Shown here: positions 30,444 to 45,729 of the stretch, piece after piece
Layout: each line of letters begins with the position of its first letter
Position numbering within the stretch: position 1 is the first letter of the stretch
NCBI RefSeq assembly: GCF_036324505.1
Contig: NC_086368.1
Location: 6,056,521 to 6,120,520, forward strand
DNA from: Eleginops maclovinus
Lineage: Eukaryota; Chordata; Actinopteri; Perciformes; Eleginopidae
Direction: 5' to 3'
DNA: 64,000 nucleotides
The notes under the pieces: model-generated
Told to the model about the DNA's origin: nothing
Database searches by the model: none
What the model saw: only the letters and a program-made list of their open reading frames with translations
Made by a program: the position numbers and the translations under genes

Positions 30444-33400
30444 TCAGTAGCATTTGCACCTTCCATGGCATTCTGAATGACATCCACACTTGGTCAGCTG
30501 TTGGCAACACTCTGCAATGGGTGGAAGTGTTGTCCAGAAGACCTTCCATGTATCTCCACTCTTTGTCCATCCCCAGTCAGCAGGACTCTGTGTCTCTGGT
30601 TGGTGCAGTATTGTCTGACTCCATATGCAGCCTGCTTGATAGGCAGCATGCTTGACATGCTGAAGTAGTGCTGCACGAGTTGGAGGAATGGCTTCATAAG
30701 ACCTCTGTTTCCGAGCAAACATTTCCAGTCTGGCATCATCTACACATGCAACTGTACTGGACCTGTCATAAATTGTCACCACAAACTTCTCTAGGACCTC
30801 CAGATCATCATCTCCTACTGTTGGTGGGTACTGTCTTAGCTTGGCAAAGATATCCGATGCCTCAGCACACACATCGCAGGTTTGCCATGCAGACTTTTTC
30901 CCTTTGTTGCGGAAGCCTCAAACAACATCGCAACCAGTGAAGGCATGAAAGAAGAGTATTCCTTTGCTTTTTTCCAGTCCGATAGAGGTGTAAAGGTCAT
31001 GTATAAGAAACCACCTCAGGTTGCATTCTTGGCCAAAGGACACCCACAACTGCAGCTAACCAATCCGTTGAAGGAGAGGCAGAACACTGATTGCTATGAT
31101 CAGGACATCCGTGTCACTGGCCTTAACCATCAGGACCTCGCTCCCCTCCTCCACTGCATGCCTGGCATGCACAAAGATGCGTGTGTCGGCTTCCTCGTGA
31201 CTACATGGTGCTATCCCATCCAAGCTGATTGTGTCATTGCAGGCAACATCTTCATCTTTGGTCTCGATGACCAAGTTGGGTGTAGACATATGTGCAATCT
31301 TGTCAGCCAGGAACCTGAACAGCTCAGTTTTGTTATCACTGTCTCATAGGAAGTTCCCCCAGTTTGAGGGATTTTGCCCTTGCTTATTACTCTGTGTTTT
31401 ACCCCACGTCCACGCTTTGACCTGGTTTCAGCCTTGAGACTTGATGACTGGTAGACATCAAACACGATGTCTGTTCTCTTGTACTTGGTGGTGTATGCTT
31501 GGGGAGCACATCCAACATGGCATAGTCTTCAAAAGTCTTTGAGGTTTGTGGGGGCAGCGTGTTCACCAGTGCTGAACCATCAATGATGATTACATCAGCC
31601 TTTGGTTCCACATCAGGTATTGTAACATGCTCTCAAGAATGGCTGCAAGCTGGGACTTCTGACTGGAGTAAAGCTTCCCACCATCACCCAAGGCAGCAGG
31701 GAACTGCTGATTTACATGGCGAAATAACTCGTGCAGGTCACATTCTCTGCTCTGGCATGAGATGAACAGCTTGGAGAAGAGCTGAAAGTCCTCCTTCAGC
31801 ACTTTTTGCTTTGAAGCATCAGCGGAAGCTGGTTCCTGTTCGAAGAAGTGTACCCTGTTTTGTTGATTGGGTCATAGAAGGTGGCCACTTCCTCATTTTG
31901 CAGGCCCTCCATGAACGGCTGGAAACAAGTTCTGCCCCTCTCATAATGTGTGCTGAGAAGTGCAGCTACACTGGGATGAGCGATATAATTGGTGTTCAGT
32001 GACAACATATCCCAACTCTCTTCCTGGAAAGGATTGCCCAGCTCCTTCAAAACTTGGGTCAGCTTCTTGACAATCTCAAGGAAAATGCTTTGGGCTTGTG
32101 GTGTCTCATTGTGGTGGCTAGTTTGTTCTGCAGCTTCCTTGGCTTCAGGTGCTGCCTCGTACTGTGCAACCAGGTGGCAGACTTGAGGACCAGCTATCAT
32201 CCATCTCCTCAGTGCTGAGGGATCTTCAGTTATACCAACTGCTCCCCCGTCAGCTTTGATAACAGCATTTGACTGCTCATGAGCCTGGTCAATAGCCATT
32301 GCAGAGAACTCTCGCCTTGACTTGTGAACAACCAACTTTCCACTCGCAAACTCCTGGGCCAGCTGGGGATGATTCTCTTTGAGGGTCACCATGTCTCGGA
32401 GATGGATGGGGAGCCAGCGTGCATAGTTAGTGTTGTTCATTGCCAGTTGTGGTCCTAACAGAGTGGTGTCTGGATCTGTCTGCACAGGACGGCTATGTGG
32501 AGGAGAAGGCTTCTTCTTGGGGGAAAAGGCTTCTTCTTGGAGGAGAAGGCTGGGCGTATATTGGTGACGGAGTCAGGCAGTTCTGGAACTGTCTTCACCT
32601 TCTCCTCTCCAAGTCTCACAGGGTCATGGTATTCACTCTGGTTGTCTTTGGTTGGATGTTGGAAAGCTGAGATGCTGGTGCCATGAAAAGAGGTTGTTGC
32701 AGTTGTTGCAGTGGGGTTGTGGTCAATGTTGTCCATGGCTGTTGTGGTGAACAACCCTCTCCTCAGAACTTGTGGGCAGACCACCCCATCCTTTCTGTAC
32801 CTGTTGACCGTTGAATCTCCAAGCTGCACAGATATTTCCAGTACTCTGTCATAGGAAATGCTAAGGTCATGTTCATGAAGCATTGTCACCAGCATCCTCT
32901 TCCTAGCCTTGGCATATATTGACATTCCCATGTAGATGGGGAATGGTGTTTCCCGATCTTTGGAATGCCTGTGAGTCGACGCTCCTTCCTTGTGTCTTGT
33001 GTAGCAGTTATACTGCAGGAGCTATGCAATTGCAAGGTCTGACTTGGAGGCACCAAATCTCAGTAAGGATTTGATGTCAGCCCTGTGTTCAATCATGCCT
33101 ACAAATTGAAGAAGGCTGGGTAGAATGGCATCCTCAATACATCCCTCATGGAAGGTTCCATCAAAGGAAAACTTGTGGTCCAGCATGTGTCTCCTCAAGA
33201 TCTTGGCTGCTTTGGCAAGTGTCATAGCATCACTATAGTCAGAGGCTTGTGACAGGGCATAGCCTACATTATTTTGGAAAACCAGCAGGACATCTCTTCC
33301 CTTCTTGTGAGCTTCCAGCTCAGGTATTTCAGCCAACAGTGTGTCCTTCAGTCTGGTGGCGTTAACATCCGATGTCTCAATGCCCAGCTGCTCTAGACGC

Positions 33401-34148
33401 TGTTTGTACAGATTGACCATATCTGCAAGTCTGAATATTGCAGGTCTCTCTGAACTTAATTTGGTCTCCACTATGTAGGTTACTAGTTCTGAAAATGCCA
33501 GTGGGTGGACATCCCACTGCTGGCTCTCCTCACTCTTTTCAACATTTCTCAGGTAGGCTCTCTCTCTGTTGTACAGGGATGTCAAACATGCAGCATGATA
33601 TTTGAGCTCCTGTGCTATGACATCTCCACCACTCAGTACTTTCAGGAGTCTTCCACCATTTAGAGTTTTAGCACAGTCATTGAGCCTTTTGTTAAGCTTC
33701 ATGGTCATGGCATGTCTCAGTTCTGATGCTGGCCCTTTTTGTTCACAAAAGAAGCACTCAGACCCTCACGGCTGGTTCTTCGAAGTTTGTTTTGCCCTTC
33801 TTCTGATTGAGCACTTTGAGGTCAAAGCCTTCTCTCTCTTGCCCTGTCGAGTGTGGTGTTCTTGAAAAGATATCGGCAGCTCTGGTGGTACTGTGTCATG
33901 TTCCTCCTCAGTGTTTTTTCTATTCCACCACCCTCATCCAGTCTGGTTGGATCCAGAACAATGGGCATCTCATTGAGGGCATGGAACAGGGGGATATTGG
34001 TCGCAATCATGGTGTAGCCATCTTGTTCAGATGCATAACGTTTAGGTGGGGATTTTAAATCCTCATTATCTTTGTCCTCTTGGCAAATACAATATTTGCC
34101 CCAGTCAGTTTTCCATTTAGATGATCCTGGAGCTGAACAACTTGCCAT
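30444..34148 (-). pseudogene. Large zinc-finger/PIN-nuclease-like transposon protein, broken
   Basis: At least nine minus-strand blocks in shifting frames read as one protein, starting at ATG 34148 (MASCSAPGSSKWKTDW). In order: a finger-like block with YCICQ and YHQSCRYLF (34148-33822); ECFFCEQKG and LKYHAACLTSLYN (about 33750-33022); a block with VCPQVLRRGLFTT and NIDHNPTATTA (32931-32455); NYARWLPIHLRDM, DQAHEQSNAVIKADGGAVG and ALRRWMIAGPQVC (32485-31796); DVIIIDGSALVN (31611-31399); HEEADTRIFVHARHAV and DTDVLIIAI (31289-31056), together like a PIN/XPG metal-nuclease fold; then FTGCDVV, a TGA, GFRNKGKKSAW and a Cys-rich tail CGCHSECHGRCKCY (to 30444). I know similar uncharacterised proteins from fish and marine invertebrates. 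The many breaks make it non-functional. Confidence 0.7.
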
Positions 34149-34944
34149 CTTGTTCGGTAATGAATGAATTAATTCAGTAAGGCCGAGGGTTTATCCTTTT
34201 AACACCTTTACCACAGTATGACTATACACATTCAGGTGTGGGATACATCTAGGTTCAGACATAAATCCTACACCTAGCCCGATCGTTCATCCAGTGCCAT
34301 TCAAGTCCTGTGCGATCTGTACAGCTTCTGGGTGATTACATGCAAAGTCATGTAAAGACCCGTCACCCTTGGCTCGACTCTCCCTCGCTGGCACACCCTG
34401 ACGATTCAGGTGCGGCTATCTAACTACATACAACTAATATCTAACTACTATCTAACTGTTGTGAGGCTTGAATTAGATAGCATTTGGGACACTAAACTAT
34501 ACTATTACCACTACTACTAGTTACAGTAAAGCTTGTTTAGCCGACACTAACCCCATGCTGAGTTTCACAGCAGTGTGATGTCACCAGTGTGCCCTGGCTG
34601 TGCCTTGACATCCACTCTTTTCTCACTCTCTCTCCCCACTCACTGGGGGTGCATCCAATTCAGTTTTCATTCCTGGGATATGTTCCACATCAATCAACTG
34701 TGGGTGCTGTCTTCATGCACAATGTGTTAGAGTCTGAAATGCTTAATCACACACAGAGAACCTCACCTGGTTTAGCCTGTGAGCCCACATAGTGGATTAT
34801 TTTTATCTAAGGCCAGAATAAGGCAAAAGTAAGCTTTAGAGAGGTTTAAGGGTCCCAGATTTGGATTCTACATGGTTAAAAATGTATATATTGATGTCAG
34901 AGTCATCCATATTGGCCAGGTCTGTGCATATTTATTACTGCTTA

Positions 34945-35100
34945 TGGCGGCCATCTTGAAAATGGGTGACCATCTTGAATTTCAAGTGGCCCGCGTACTT
35001 TTTGAAAAGAGTAATGTCTAAGGAGTATCTGTGCCAATTTTGGTGCTTGTATCACCATTTGAACGATTCCTCTGAAAATATAATGTTATCTGCTCCACTA
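34945..35100 (-). repeat. Right terminal repeat of the Academ-like element
   Basis: Inverse of 30000-30148 with some substitutions and a short AT-rich insertion near the tip (ACATTATATTTTCAG on the minus strand). Confidence 0.9.
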
Positions 35101-35229
35101 ATAATGAAGCAGAAGCCACCACAATTTTTTAAACTTAAACTCTAATTTCCTCCATCCTAGCATATTTCTCAAATTCAACCCTAACCCTAACCCATTTTGA
35201 AGGACGTAATGTGACTTTCATTGTGAGCT

Positions 35230-35420
35230 TATCTTAGATTTTCAGGTTCATATTAGTATTTCATGCCTCTACTGTGACATGTTTCCATGCTTTAATGTTC
35301 AAAAAGCTCTTTGTTTTTCTCATACTGTCTGTGCTGCAGCACCTCTTTTCATCCTCTGTCTGAAACCAGAGCCCAGTCTGCTCTGATTGGTTAGCTGGCC
35401 GGCTCTGTTGTGATTGAGCT
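35230..35420. mobile_element. TTAA-type element fragment
   Basis: Contains TTTTCAGGTTCATATTAG, CATGCTTTAATGTTCAAAAA, CATCCTCTGTCTGAAACCAG and CTGATTGGTTAGCTGGC, the same block order as 14045-14200. The half with the TTAA terminus is missing. Confidence 0.65.
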
Positions 35421-35689
35421 TCCAACAAAAAAGTATTAATGGGATCAAGCAGAAAACCAAAACACATGTTATACGCATGAGCAATCGAAAAAAAGTCACT
35501 TAATCACTCACAAGCACAAACCTGACATGTGAGTGTGAGGAGAAAAGGGCAGGTGCATATTGAGAGTGGCCAATTAAGAATAATGAGGGACAAGTGTGCA
35601 GGCAAGTCTGCAGTTCAGGTGACTGATGATAGCAAGAAAAGCTGAGAACTACTGCAAAATGATTGAATTTGAACACCATGGCATATTAG

Positions 35690-35835
35690 CGGAACTAAAC
35701 ATACAGCTCCAGAAAAAATGTCTTTATCTCCACATGTATATGGCAGCCATTCCAGTGTCTGTTGAATTCCAACACAGAGAAAAATTGTCAGTAGTTTATA
35801 GTATAAAATAAAAACATTTTTTAAATAACTCAAAG
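35690..35835. repeat. Dispersed repeat, copy 1 of 2
   Basis: GTCTGTTGAATTCCAACACA and the following ATTGTCAGTAGTTTATAGT recur in reverse orientation at about 44800-44860. The ends and class are unknown. Confidence 0.5.
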
Positions 35836-35919
35836 ACATACCTATAAATAAATGTGTCTTTTAAACCACACACACATTTTCCTCACTCCTTCCATCACTC
35901 CTTTATTTTGAAACTCCCC

Positions 35920-36059
<140 letters not shown>

Positions 36060-36169
36060 CAGCATGTTTAGGGCTCAGTTTAAATGGTGTTGACAGCAGG
36101 GCTAATGGAAGGAAGGACCATGGAGAGTTTCTATGATTACAAACCCAGAACCTCTCTTCTGCTCTTCAT

Positions 36170-36238
36170 CCTCCTCCTCCTCCACCTCCTCCTCCTCCTC
36201 CTCCTCCTCCTCCTCCTCCTCCTCCTCTTCCTCTTCTA
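36170..36238 (+). repeat. (CTC)n trinucleotide repeat
   Basis: A CTC/CCT array with a few interruptions. Translated frames across it (poly-Leu, poly-Glu, poly-Gly) are not genes. Confidence 0.97.
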
Positions 36239-37124
36239 CTTTCCATTTCATCCTCCACCTCCTGTCTAACACATAAGAGAGACATATTAAGAGAGAGAAA
36301 GACAGTAAGGTTTGCATAGACAGAATAATGTGTCTTTATCGGTCTGTCCACAGAGACAGAAACACACAGCCAATAATAGATGGATGAAGAGAGAAAAATG
36401 TATTACTGCTCAGCTGTGAAAACAAAAAGGCTGTAGAAAGACTGAGAGAGAGGAATAGACCATGCACCTCAGACTGAGACAGATAAAACATGTGGACAGA
36501 CACATGGTGGCCATATTGGATTTAGATCAGACTCAGTTGGGAAATAGACAGCAGATTGAAGATGAACAGACAGCATTTAGTCATCCTGTCAACACATACA
36601 CTCTGTTGTGTTGAGCTATGACTTTCTTCTATTTTTGTCCATTAAAGGAATACGCAACCAAAAAAATGACCATTTATACATCAATCACTCACCTTGTGTA
36701 CCTTGAACTATTAAAGAAAGGTTTTGTTCCTTGAACCACAATGAACGGACACGAAAATAGAGAAAGGTCTTGATTTATTGAAATAAATGGGGGCCAGATT
36801 TGACAAATCAAATTTTAACACCAAAGTTCCTTCATATAAAAACAGAGCAATTTAAACGTAAAACATAAAATACATTTAAAAACCTACAACAAATAATATT
36901 CTTCAACACAAAGTGTAAAAATCATAGAACGTAACACAAAATAAATTAAATCATTTCTAAAAAAGTGGGTTTTTAAAAGAGCAGACTGCAATTCAACAGT
37001 AATACACACAATATTTAAAATGTATCATAAAGTTGAATCAAAACTGAACATTACAACCTTTATGAAAAGATTATCAGGACAGTTTTCAACTTCAGAAACC
37101 AACCAGTATTTCTTCTTATTTCAG
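36239..37124. other. Non-coding DNA, no gene recognised
   Basis: 36640-36830 (TTAAAGGAATACGCAACC and an ATAAATGGGGGCCAGATTTG word) has the look of a dispersed fish repeat, but no second copy in the window confirms it. The rest is A-rich. Confidence 0.4.
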
Positions 37125-37216
37125 TGTTTTTTCGAAGATGAAGTGACACCAGCAGAACCTGCAGCCCCGACAGAACCCAGTTTGAATGCTTCCATCAGAA
37201 GAAACATAACATAAAA
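37125..37216 (+). other. Candidate internal non-coding exon
   Basis: A 92-base block lies between a good acceptor (pyrimidine-rich TTTCTTCTTATTTCAG ending at 37124) and a consensus donor GTAAGT at 37217. The block is more GC-rich than its flanks. It has a two-codon upstream frame (ATG AAG TGA) and no frame fitting ripor3, so it would be an untranslated exon. The strand agrees with ripor3, about 11 kb downstream. Assignment to that gene is an inference only. Confidence 0.35.
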
Positions 37217-37544
37217 GTAAGTAACGTATGTTTGGTTGCTTCCCTGTGAACCTCAGCGAGCTCAGACTCCTGACAGAGTGATATGATTTCCTAGCGTCAA
37301 AGGCTTCTTGTCAGTCCCCAGTTGATCGCCCTCTTTCTTGATTGCTGCTGCTCTGATGAAAGTCTGAAGGTTGTTTCTGATAAACATAAACAGCCTGGAT
37401 TTAAAGTGTAATCCACATCTGGATTATCCAGAGTTATCCTGGACATTGCTCACATAGTTCCTCACTCTGCTGTTTATTGATGTACATAATCAGATCAGGA
37501 GTGTGTTCATCAACTTGTCAGTACACACAGATGTGAACAGTCAC

Positions 37545-37549
37545 TGTGT

Positions 37550-37638
<89 letters not shown>

Positions 37639-37662
37639 TGTGTGTCTGTGCGTGTGTGTGTG
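37545..37662 (+). repeat. (TG)n microsatellite, compound
   Basis: TG array with TGCG and TGTC interruptions at both ends. Confidence 0.98.
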
Positions 37663-38221
37663 AGGAGCCCAGATGTTTGTGTCTCTGCAGGAATATAAAG
37701 ATGTACACTGTGTGTGAAGAGTTTATGTCAATAGATTTATGAGATGAAGTTACTTTAGAGTCTTTTAATCTTTGCTCTTGCTCAGCCTAAACACACAGGA
37801 ACTGTGGATATCACTACATAGCACAACACACAGGGGGGAAATGGGGGAGAGGGGGGACACCAGGCAGCGGGACAGGAGTGAAGGGAGGTCTGTAGCATGA
37901 GTTAAAACTGAGAAAAAAAGTGAGAGTAAACACATTGGGGGTAAGAAAGAATGACAGAGACAGGAAGGAGAAAAAGAGGCAGAGGTAAAGACATCTGAGA
38001 AAATGGAAAATATGTGAGAAACATAAAGCCAAAGAAACGACAACTGCAGAGGAGGACAGCTCTTCTAACACACTTTCTCTCCCCTCCTTTAAATTACTTT
38101 TTTTTAATACATTATTTCCTGTAGAGGGACTGAATGTAATCGGTCCACCCGTCTGTCCCCGTTTGTCATTTTTGTTCCACTCTCATCAACCTCATTTCCA
38201 GCAACAGACTTCAACTGTAAA
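37663..38221. other. Non-coding DNA with a purine-rich part
   Basis: 37825-38050 is A/G-rich on the + strand (GGGGGGAAATGGGGGAGAGG and similar). No gene recognised. Confidence 0.5.
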
Positions 38222-38510
38222 AATAAAAAAAAGTTATAAATGGGCCTTATCATGCTTTTGGGGGTTTTCCATTTCCTGTAGTGTGTTATAATGGTTATAG
38301 AGCATGTAAATGGTCTGCAAAGGCTAAAATCCCACATTGGCATGACATCTCTAATTGGTTGACCAAACACAACAGAGCCAGCTGAGCTGGTTTCAGATGG
38401 AGGGACACAGGCAGTATGAGAAAAATAAAGACCTTTTTGAGCATTCAAGCATGAAAACATGTCACATTAGAGGCTGTTATAGAAATATGAACCTGAGCAT
38501 ACATACAACA
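38222..38510. mobile_element. TTAA-type non-autonomous element copy
   Basis: Starts TGGGCCTTATCATGCTTTTG, then TTTCCTGTAGTGTGTTATAA, GCATGTAAATGGTCTGCAAA, TTGGTTGACCAAACACAAC and CATGAAAACATGTCAC. It shows the 14045-14441 order in reverse. The TTAA next to the terminus is not preserved. Confidence 0.7.
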
Positions 38511-41349
<2,839 letters not shown>

Positions 41350-41455
41350 GGAACAGAGGGATTTTAGCCTTTGCATACCATTTACATGCACAACAACCTA
41401 TATAACACACTACATGAAAGGGAAAACCCCCAAAACCATGATAGAGCCTCTTTTA
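41350..41455. mobile_element. TTAA-type element, terminal fragment
   Basis: Contains TTTTAGCCTTTGCATACCAT, TTACATGCACAACAACCTAT and AACACACTACATGAAAGGGA, and ends CCATGATAGAGCCTCTTTTA. This is the outer 100 bases of the family. Confidence 0.65.
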
Positions 41456-42041
<586 letters not shown>

Positions 42042-42152
42042 GCCTCCCACCTCTTCATCACTTCAGACCCAGCATATCACTCAAAGGACAAGTCTAATTT
42101 CTTAGACCTGATCTCCCCCTTTGCTTTCCTCCAGACACCCTTCAAAACACAT

Positions 42153-42153
<1 letters not shown>

Positions 42154-42238
<85 letters not shown>
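42154..42238 (+). repeat. (CA)n microsatellite, about 42 units
   Basis: A pure CA array 120 bases after the previous one, in the same orientation. Confidence 0.99.
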
Positions 42239-42240
<2 letters not shown>

Positions 42241-43499
42241 ATACATGTATACAATGTCATCCGTCTTCACCCTATCTGAGTTCTTCATCACTAGAGGAAT
42301 GTGCCTCCCTTTATTGGCAATTTGGACAGATATAAATAATGTTAATAATTACAACAATAACTTGCAACAGCTAATGAATCATCAGTGAAATCAGCTGGTC
42401 TGGGGCCAGTCTGAATGAAAACAGCAGGATGTAAAGAATAAGAAAAGAAATGAGAAAAAGTCAATGTAAGAGTAAGTTGAAAAAGTTAAGGAATCCATGT
42501 ATTTGGACCATGAAGTTAATACAGAGAGAAAGGGTCAAATCTGACACAGTGTACATTATTATGAAGATAAAACACACATTTAGTTTACCGTAGTTTAAAC
42601 TGAAATCAAGTTAAGATCTTAGAGTCAGTTTTTAAATTAAGATTTTGCGGCTATTATGAAATAATATCTTCATGCATGCCTCTCACTCACAGTGCAATAA
42701 ATGAAACGCCTACACATTAAAACGCTGCTTAGTGAGAAAGGCGTGAGTGAGTCATACATGGATGCTTCTCTGGGACATATTTAAAAAGAAGGGAACATCT
42801 AACAGACACAAACATGTGCTAATACAGTTACAGCATAGTACTTAGTTAGTTAACCAAAAGGTACTTTCAGAGAGTTATATGAGTATATCAATGTATTTGA
42901 AATTTTGAATATAATCATTGATGCTTTTTATGTAAGCTGCATTTCCGGGAGGTGGAACACTACTGTATGTATGCTACTGTTTGATGGTTCAATAGCCCTG
43001 TATCATATTTCATAAATCATCACTTGTTTTGTTTGTAAAATCTGAATCCAGTGGTTGCAAGTGTCAGATAAATGTAGAGAAGCAGATAAACCATATAATG
43101 AAAGATTTAAAAGAACCACAAAGAAAAAAATGGAATTCTGCAAACATGAGGGGGTTTGTCAGAAGATGTAATAATGATGAGAAACAAATCCCTGAGGAAT
43201 GAGGGTAAAACAAGACAATTGAAAGAAGTAGTTGACTGTGACAGCTGCAGATTGAAGCTTTTTTGTGCGCTGACATGTTGAAAAATGTTGTGTGTACAGC
43301 CAGAGACTGTAACTGAGCAGACAGGTGGAGATGAATATATATCTGTGTCAGCAGCAATAGACTTTATGCGTGTTTAATAGTGTGATCAGTTTTACATTCT
43401 TCTCATGGTTTGTTCCGGCTGGTTAATGTGGCATTCAGCCAGGACTGAGCCATATTATATATGAACAGAGCTGAATCCTGGCAGGGAGGTCACCAAACG
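42239..43499. other. Non-coding DNA, nothing recognised
   Basis: AT-rich with no supported feature. Confidence 0.5.
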
Positions 43500-45420
43500 C
43501 TCACACATTGGACAGCTGCAGCATGCCCGGCGTAGCCTTAACCCTACAACAATCCATATTATTTTTCAAATATTTGCAAGAATTTTCGAGGAGGCACCAC
43601 AAGCACGGCCAAGATGTCAAATATAGAAACTTAAAATTAGATGAGGTCACGCCTAGCAGACAGTTAGCAGCTAGCAGCACCTAAATCGTTACGCCCTCAA
43701 ATATGCATAACTTCAAAGCAAAACACGACTTAAACTGGTATGGATATTAACATTCCCTAATGTAAAGTTTGTCATGAACGGATAGCTATTTGGACCGTGT
43801 ATTGTACCAGGCTGTAAACATGTTTATTTCTTAAAGTTTGGTATTTTAACATGTGGTTCTAAGGGAGCTGACTCACTTTTGGAGCCAGTTTTAAGGGGCA
43901 ATAGGAGGAATTGCAGTTTCTTCCACTTGAGTGCTAACTATATTTTTCTGTTTGAAGGTTCGTTGCCGCTTGATTTCTCCACAATTTGCCCCCTAAAACC
44001 TTGACTCAGCATTTGACATATTCAGCTTACATGATGGTCATTTTATTTTGAAAAAGGTATTCACAGACAGCTGCTTGGATAAACATAAGGAGGAGGGGAG
44101 CAGGGTATTTTCACTCTAGCATGTTTGTAGGAGCCATATGTTAGAAATATATGTAATGTGAAATTGCACTGCAGAAGTAATTTGATTTCATTCTTGCAGG
44201 TCTCTTTAAAAAAAAACCTTGGCATTCAGAAGAAACACTGTTGGCAGAGTAATTGAGAGAGGAGGATATGGGGTTAGAGTAAGGGTTAGATATAGAGCTA
44301 ATAGACAGGAAATTATGACATATAAACAAAGACTATACGTGCGCGCGTGCATGTTTTACAATGTAAGACCTGGTTTCTCCATACCCGTGTGTGATGCCTG
44401 GTTGCTTGGTGACTCTGTTGGTTCTGGCATCAGGACCAGAGAGTTTTTTACAATCTGGATCAGGACTGTAAACTACTAACAATGGCCGCTTGTTTCTGGT
44501 CATACTGTTGGTTTGAATCATTGCCACAGGGACAGTTGACCTTGATTCAGTTTATTACAGCTCCCAGATTGGGTTTCACCGTGAAGAAGACCTGCAGAAA
44601 GAATAATTAAACACACAAATGAAACACGACGGTCAAGATTATCAGGAAACAATTGAACATTCATGATGTTCAGCCACACATCGTCAACATACTGTTTTTC
44701 CACAAAAACTTAAGAGACCATTTCAGCATCATAATTTTCTCTTGTTTTATTATTCATAGGTTTGTCTTTGAGTTCAATGATTGTCTTTCTTTTTTCTTTT
44801 TTTCTATAAACTACAGACAATTGTTCTCTGTGTTGGAATTCAACAGACACTGGGAGGGCTGAGATACATGTAGAGATAAAGACAAGAAAAAATTGGAGTG
44901 CTCTATTGGAACTGTATATCTCAAGATGCTTGAAAAATATTTTAAATGGAAAGTTAGGAGTTTTTGAGTATGGACTGTATAAGGTACCTAAACGCTTGGA
45001 GAAAAAGACAGACATAAAGAAATATACTACTTTTGACAGGAGTAGCTGCGGAAAATGTGTTAGCAACCTTAACAAAATAATACAATTATGTTATATTTAC
45101 AATATTTTCCCCACTTTACATGCCTACGCTCGGGTAAAAGCACCACTCTCCATTGAAACAAACTTGTTTTTTAGGCATTGCCGGTCCACCTTTGCCTCAA
45201 TTGGTCAGTTTGTGTAAGTTATAGTTTGAATTTGGTTAATTCAGGTTCACACAAGTCATTCAATAACACAAACTTACTAAGCGATCAAGGCAGGGGTAGA
45301 GCAGCAGCTCCTGTGTTGTGTAGTAAAATTAACTTCTCAAAGGAGTCTGGAGCTTTTGAACCAAGCAAGTTCCATGTTGGAGACATCGACTGCTGTCTCA
45401 CTACAAGGTAAAGCAGTGAA
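43500..45420. other. Repeat-rich non-coding DNA
   Basis: 43860-43930 (CTGACTCACTTTTGGAGCC, GGGGCAATAGGAGGAATTGC) resembles a common fish dispersed repeat. 44800-44860 is the reverse of the repeat at 35690-35835. 45110-45415 (TCCATTGAAACAAACTTG, AGGCAGGGGTAGAGCAGCAG) also has the look of a non-autonomous element. Ends and classes are unclear, and no coding frame is convincing. Confidence 0.4.
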
Positions 45421-45655
45421 ATATTCAAAATATATAGCTACGACTAAACTGATATGGTTCCTTTAAATGGCTTTTTAATAATTTTGCTCCATCCACTGCA
45501 CCAACCCGCCTCAAAATATCCAAACTATCCCTTTGATAGTATATTTAAAGAAAACAGCACACGAATATGTAGACAAAAAAAATAGTGATGCTGTTGTTTT
45601 ATTTCTACCAAACTCACAGGAACCACAAGAAAGCCTGTGAGCAGATGGCCTCCAG

Positions 45656-45658
<3 letters not shown>

Positions 45659-45727
<69 letters not shown>
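45659..45727 (+). repeat. (TG)n microsatellite, about 34 units
   Basis: A pure TG array. Confidence 0.99.

Positions 45728-45729
<2 letters not shown>

Larger units (their letters stand above)
30000..35100 (-). mobile_element. 5.1-kb Academ-like DNA transposon, decayed
   Basis: Both ends carry the same roughly 150-bp inverted terminus: TAGTGGAGCAGATAA at 30000 and its inverse TTATCTGCTCCACTA ending at 35100. The trinucleotide ATA flanks both sides (29997-29999 and 35101-35103), a 3-bp target duplication. A large broken gene fills 30.4-34.1 kb on the minus strand. Its visible domains (cysteine/histidine fingers, a conserved DQAHEQ block, a PIN/XPG-like nuclease block, a Cys-rich tail) and the 3-bp duplication fit the Academ superfamily, known for 3-4-bp duplications and an XPG-like nuclease. 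Boundaries are seen directly. The superfamily is an inference, and an unclassified element is possible. Confidence 0.72.

Noticed and set aside
36102..36351. Poly-Glu and poly-Gly frames
   Set aside because: Translations of the CTC trinucleotide repeat.
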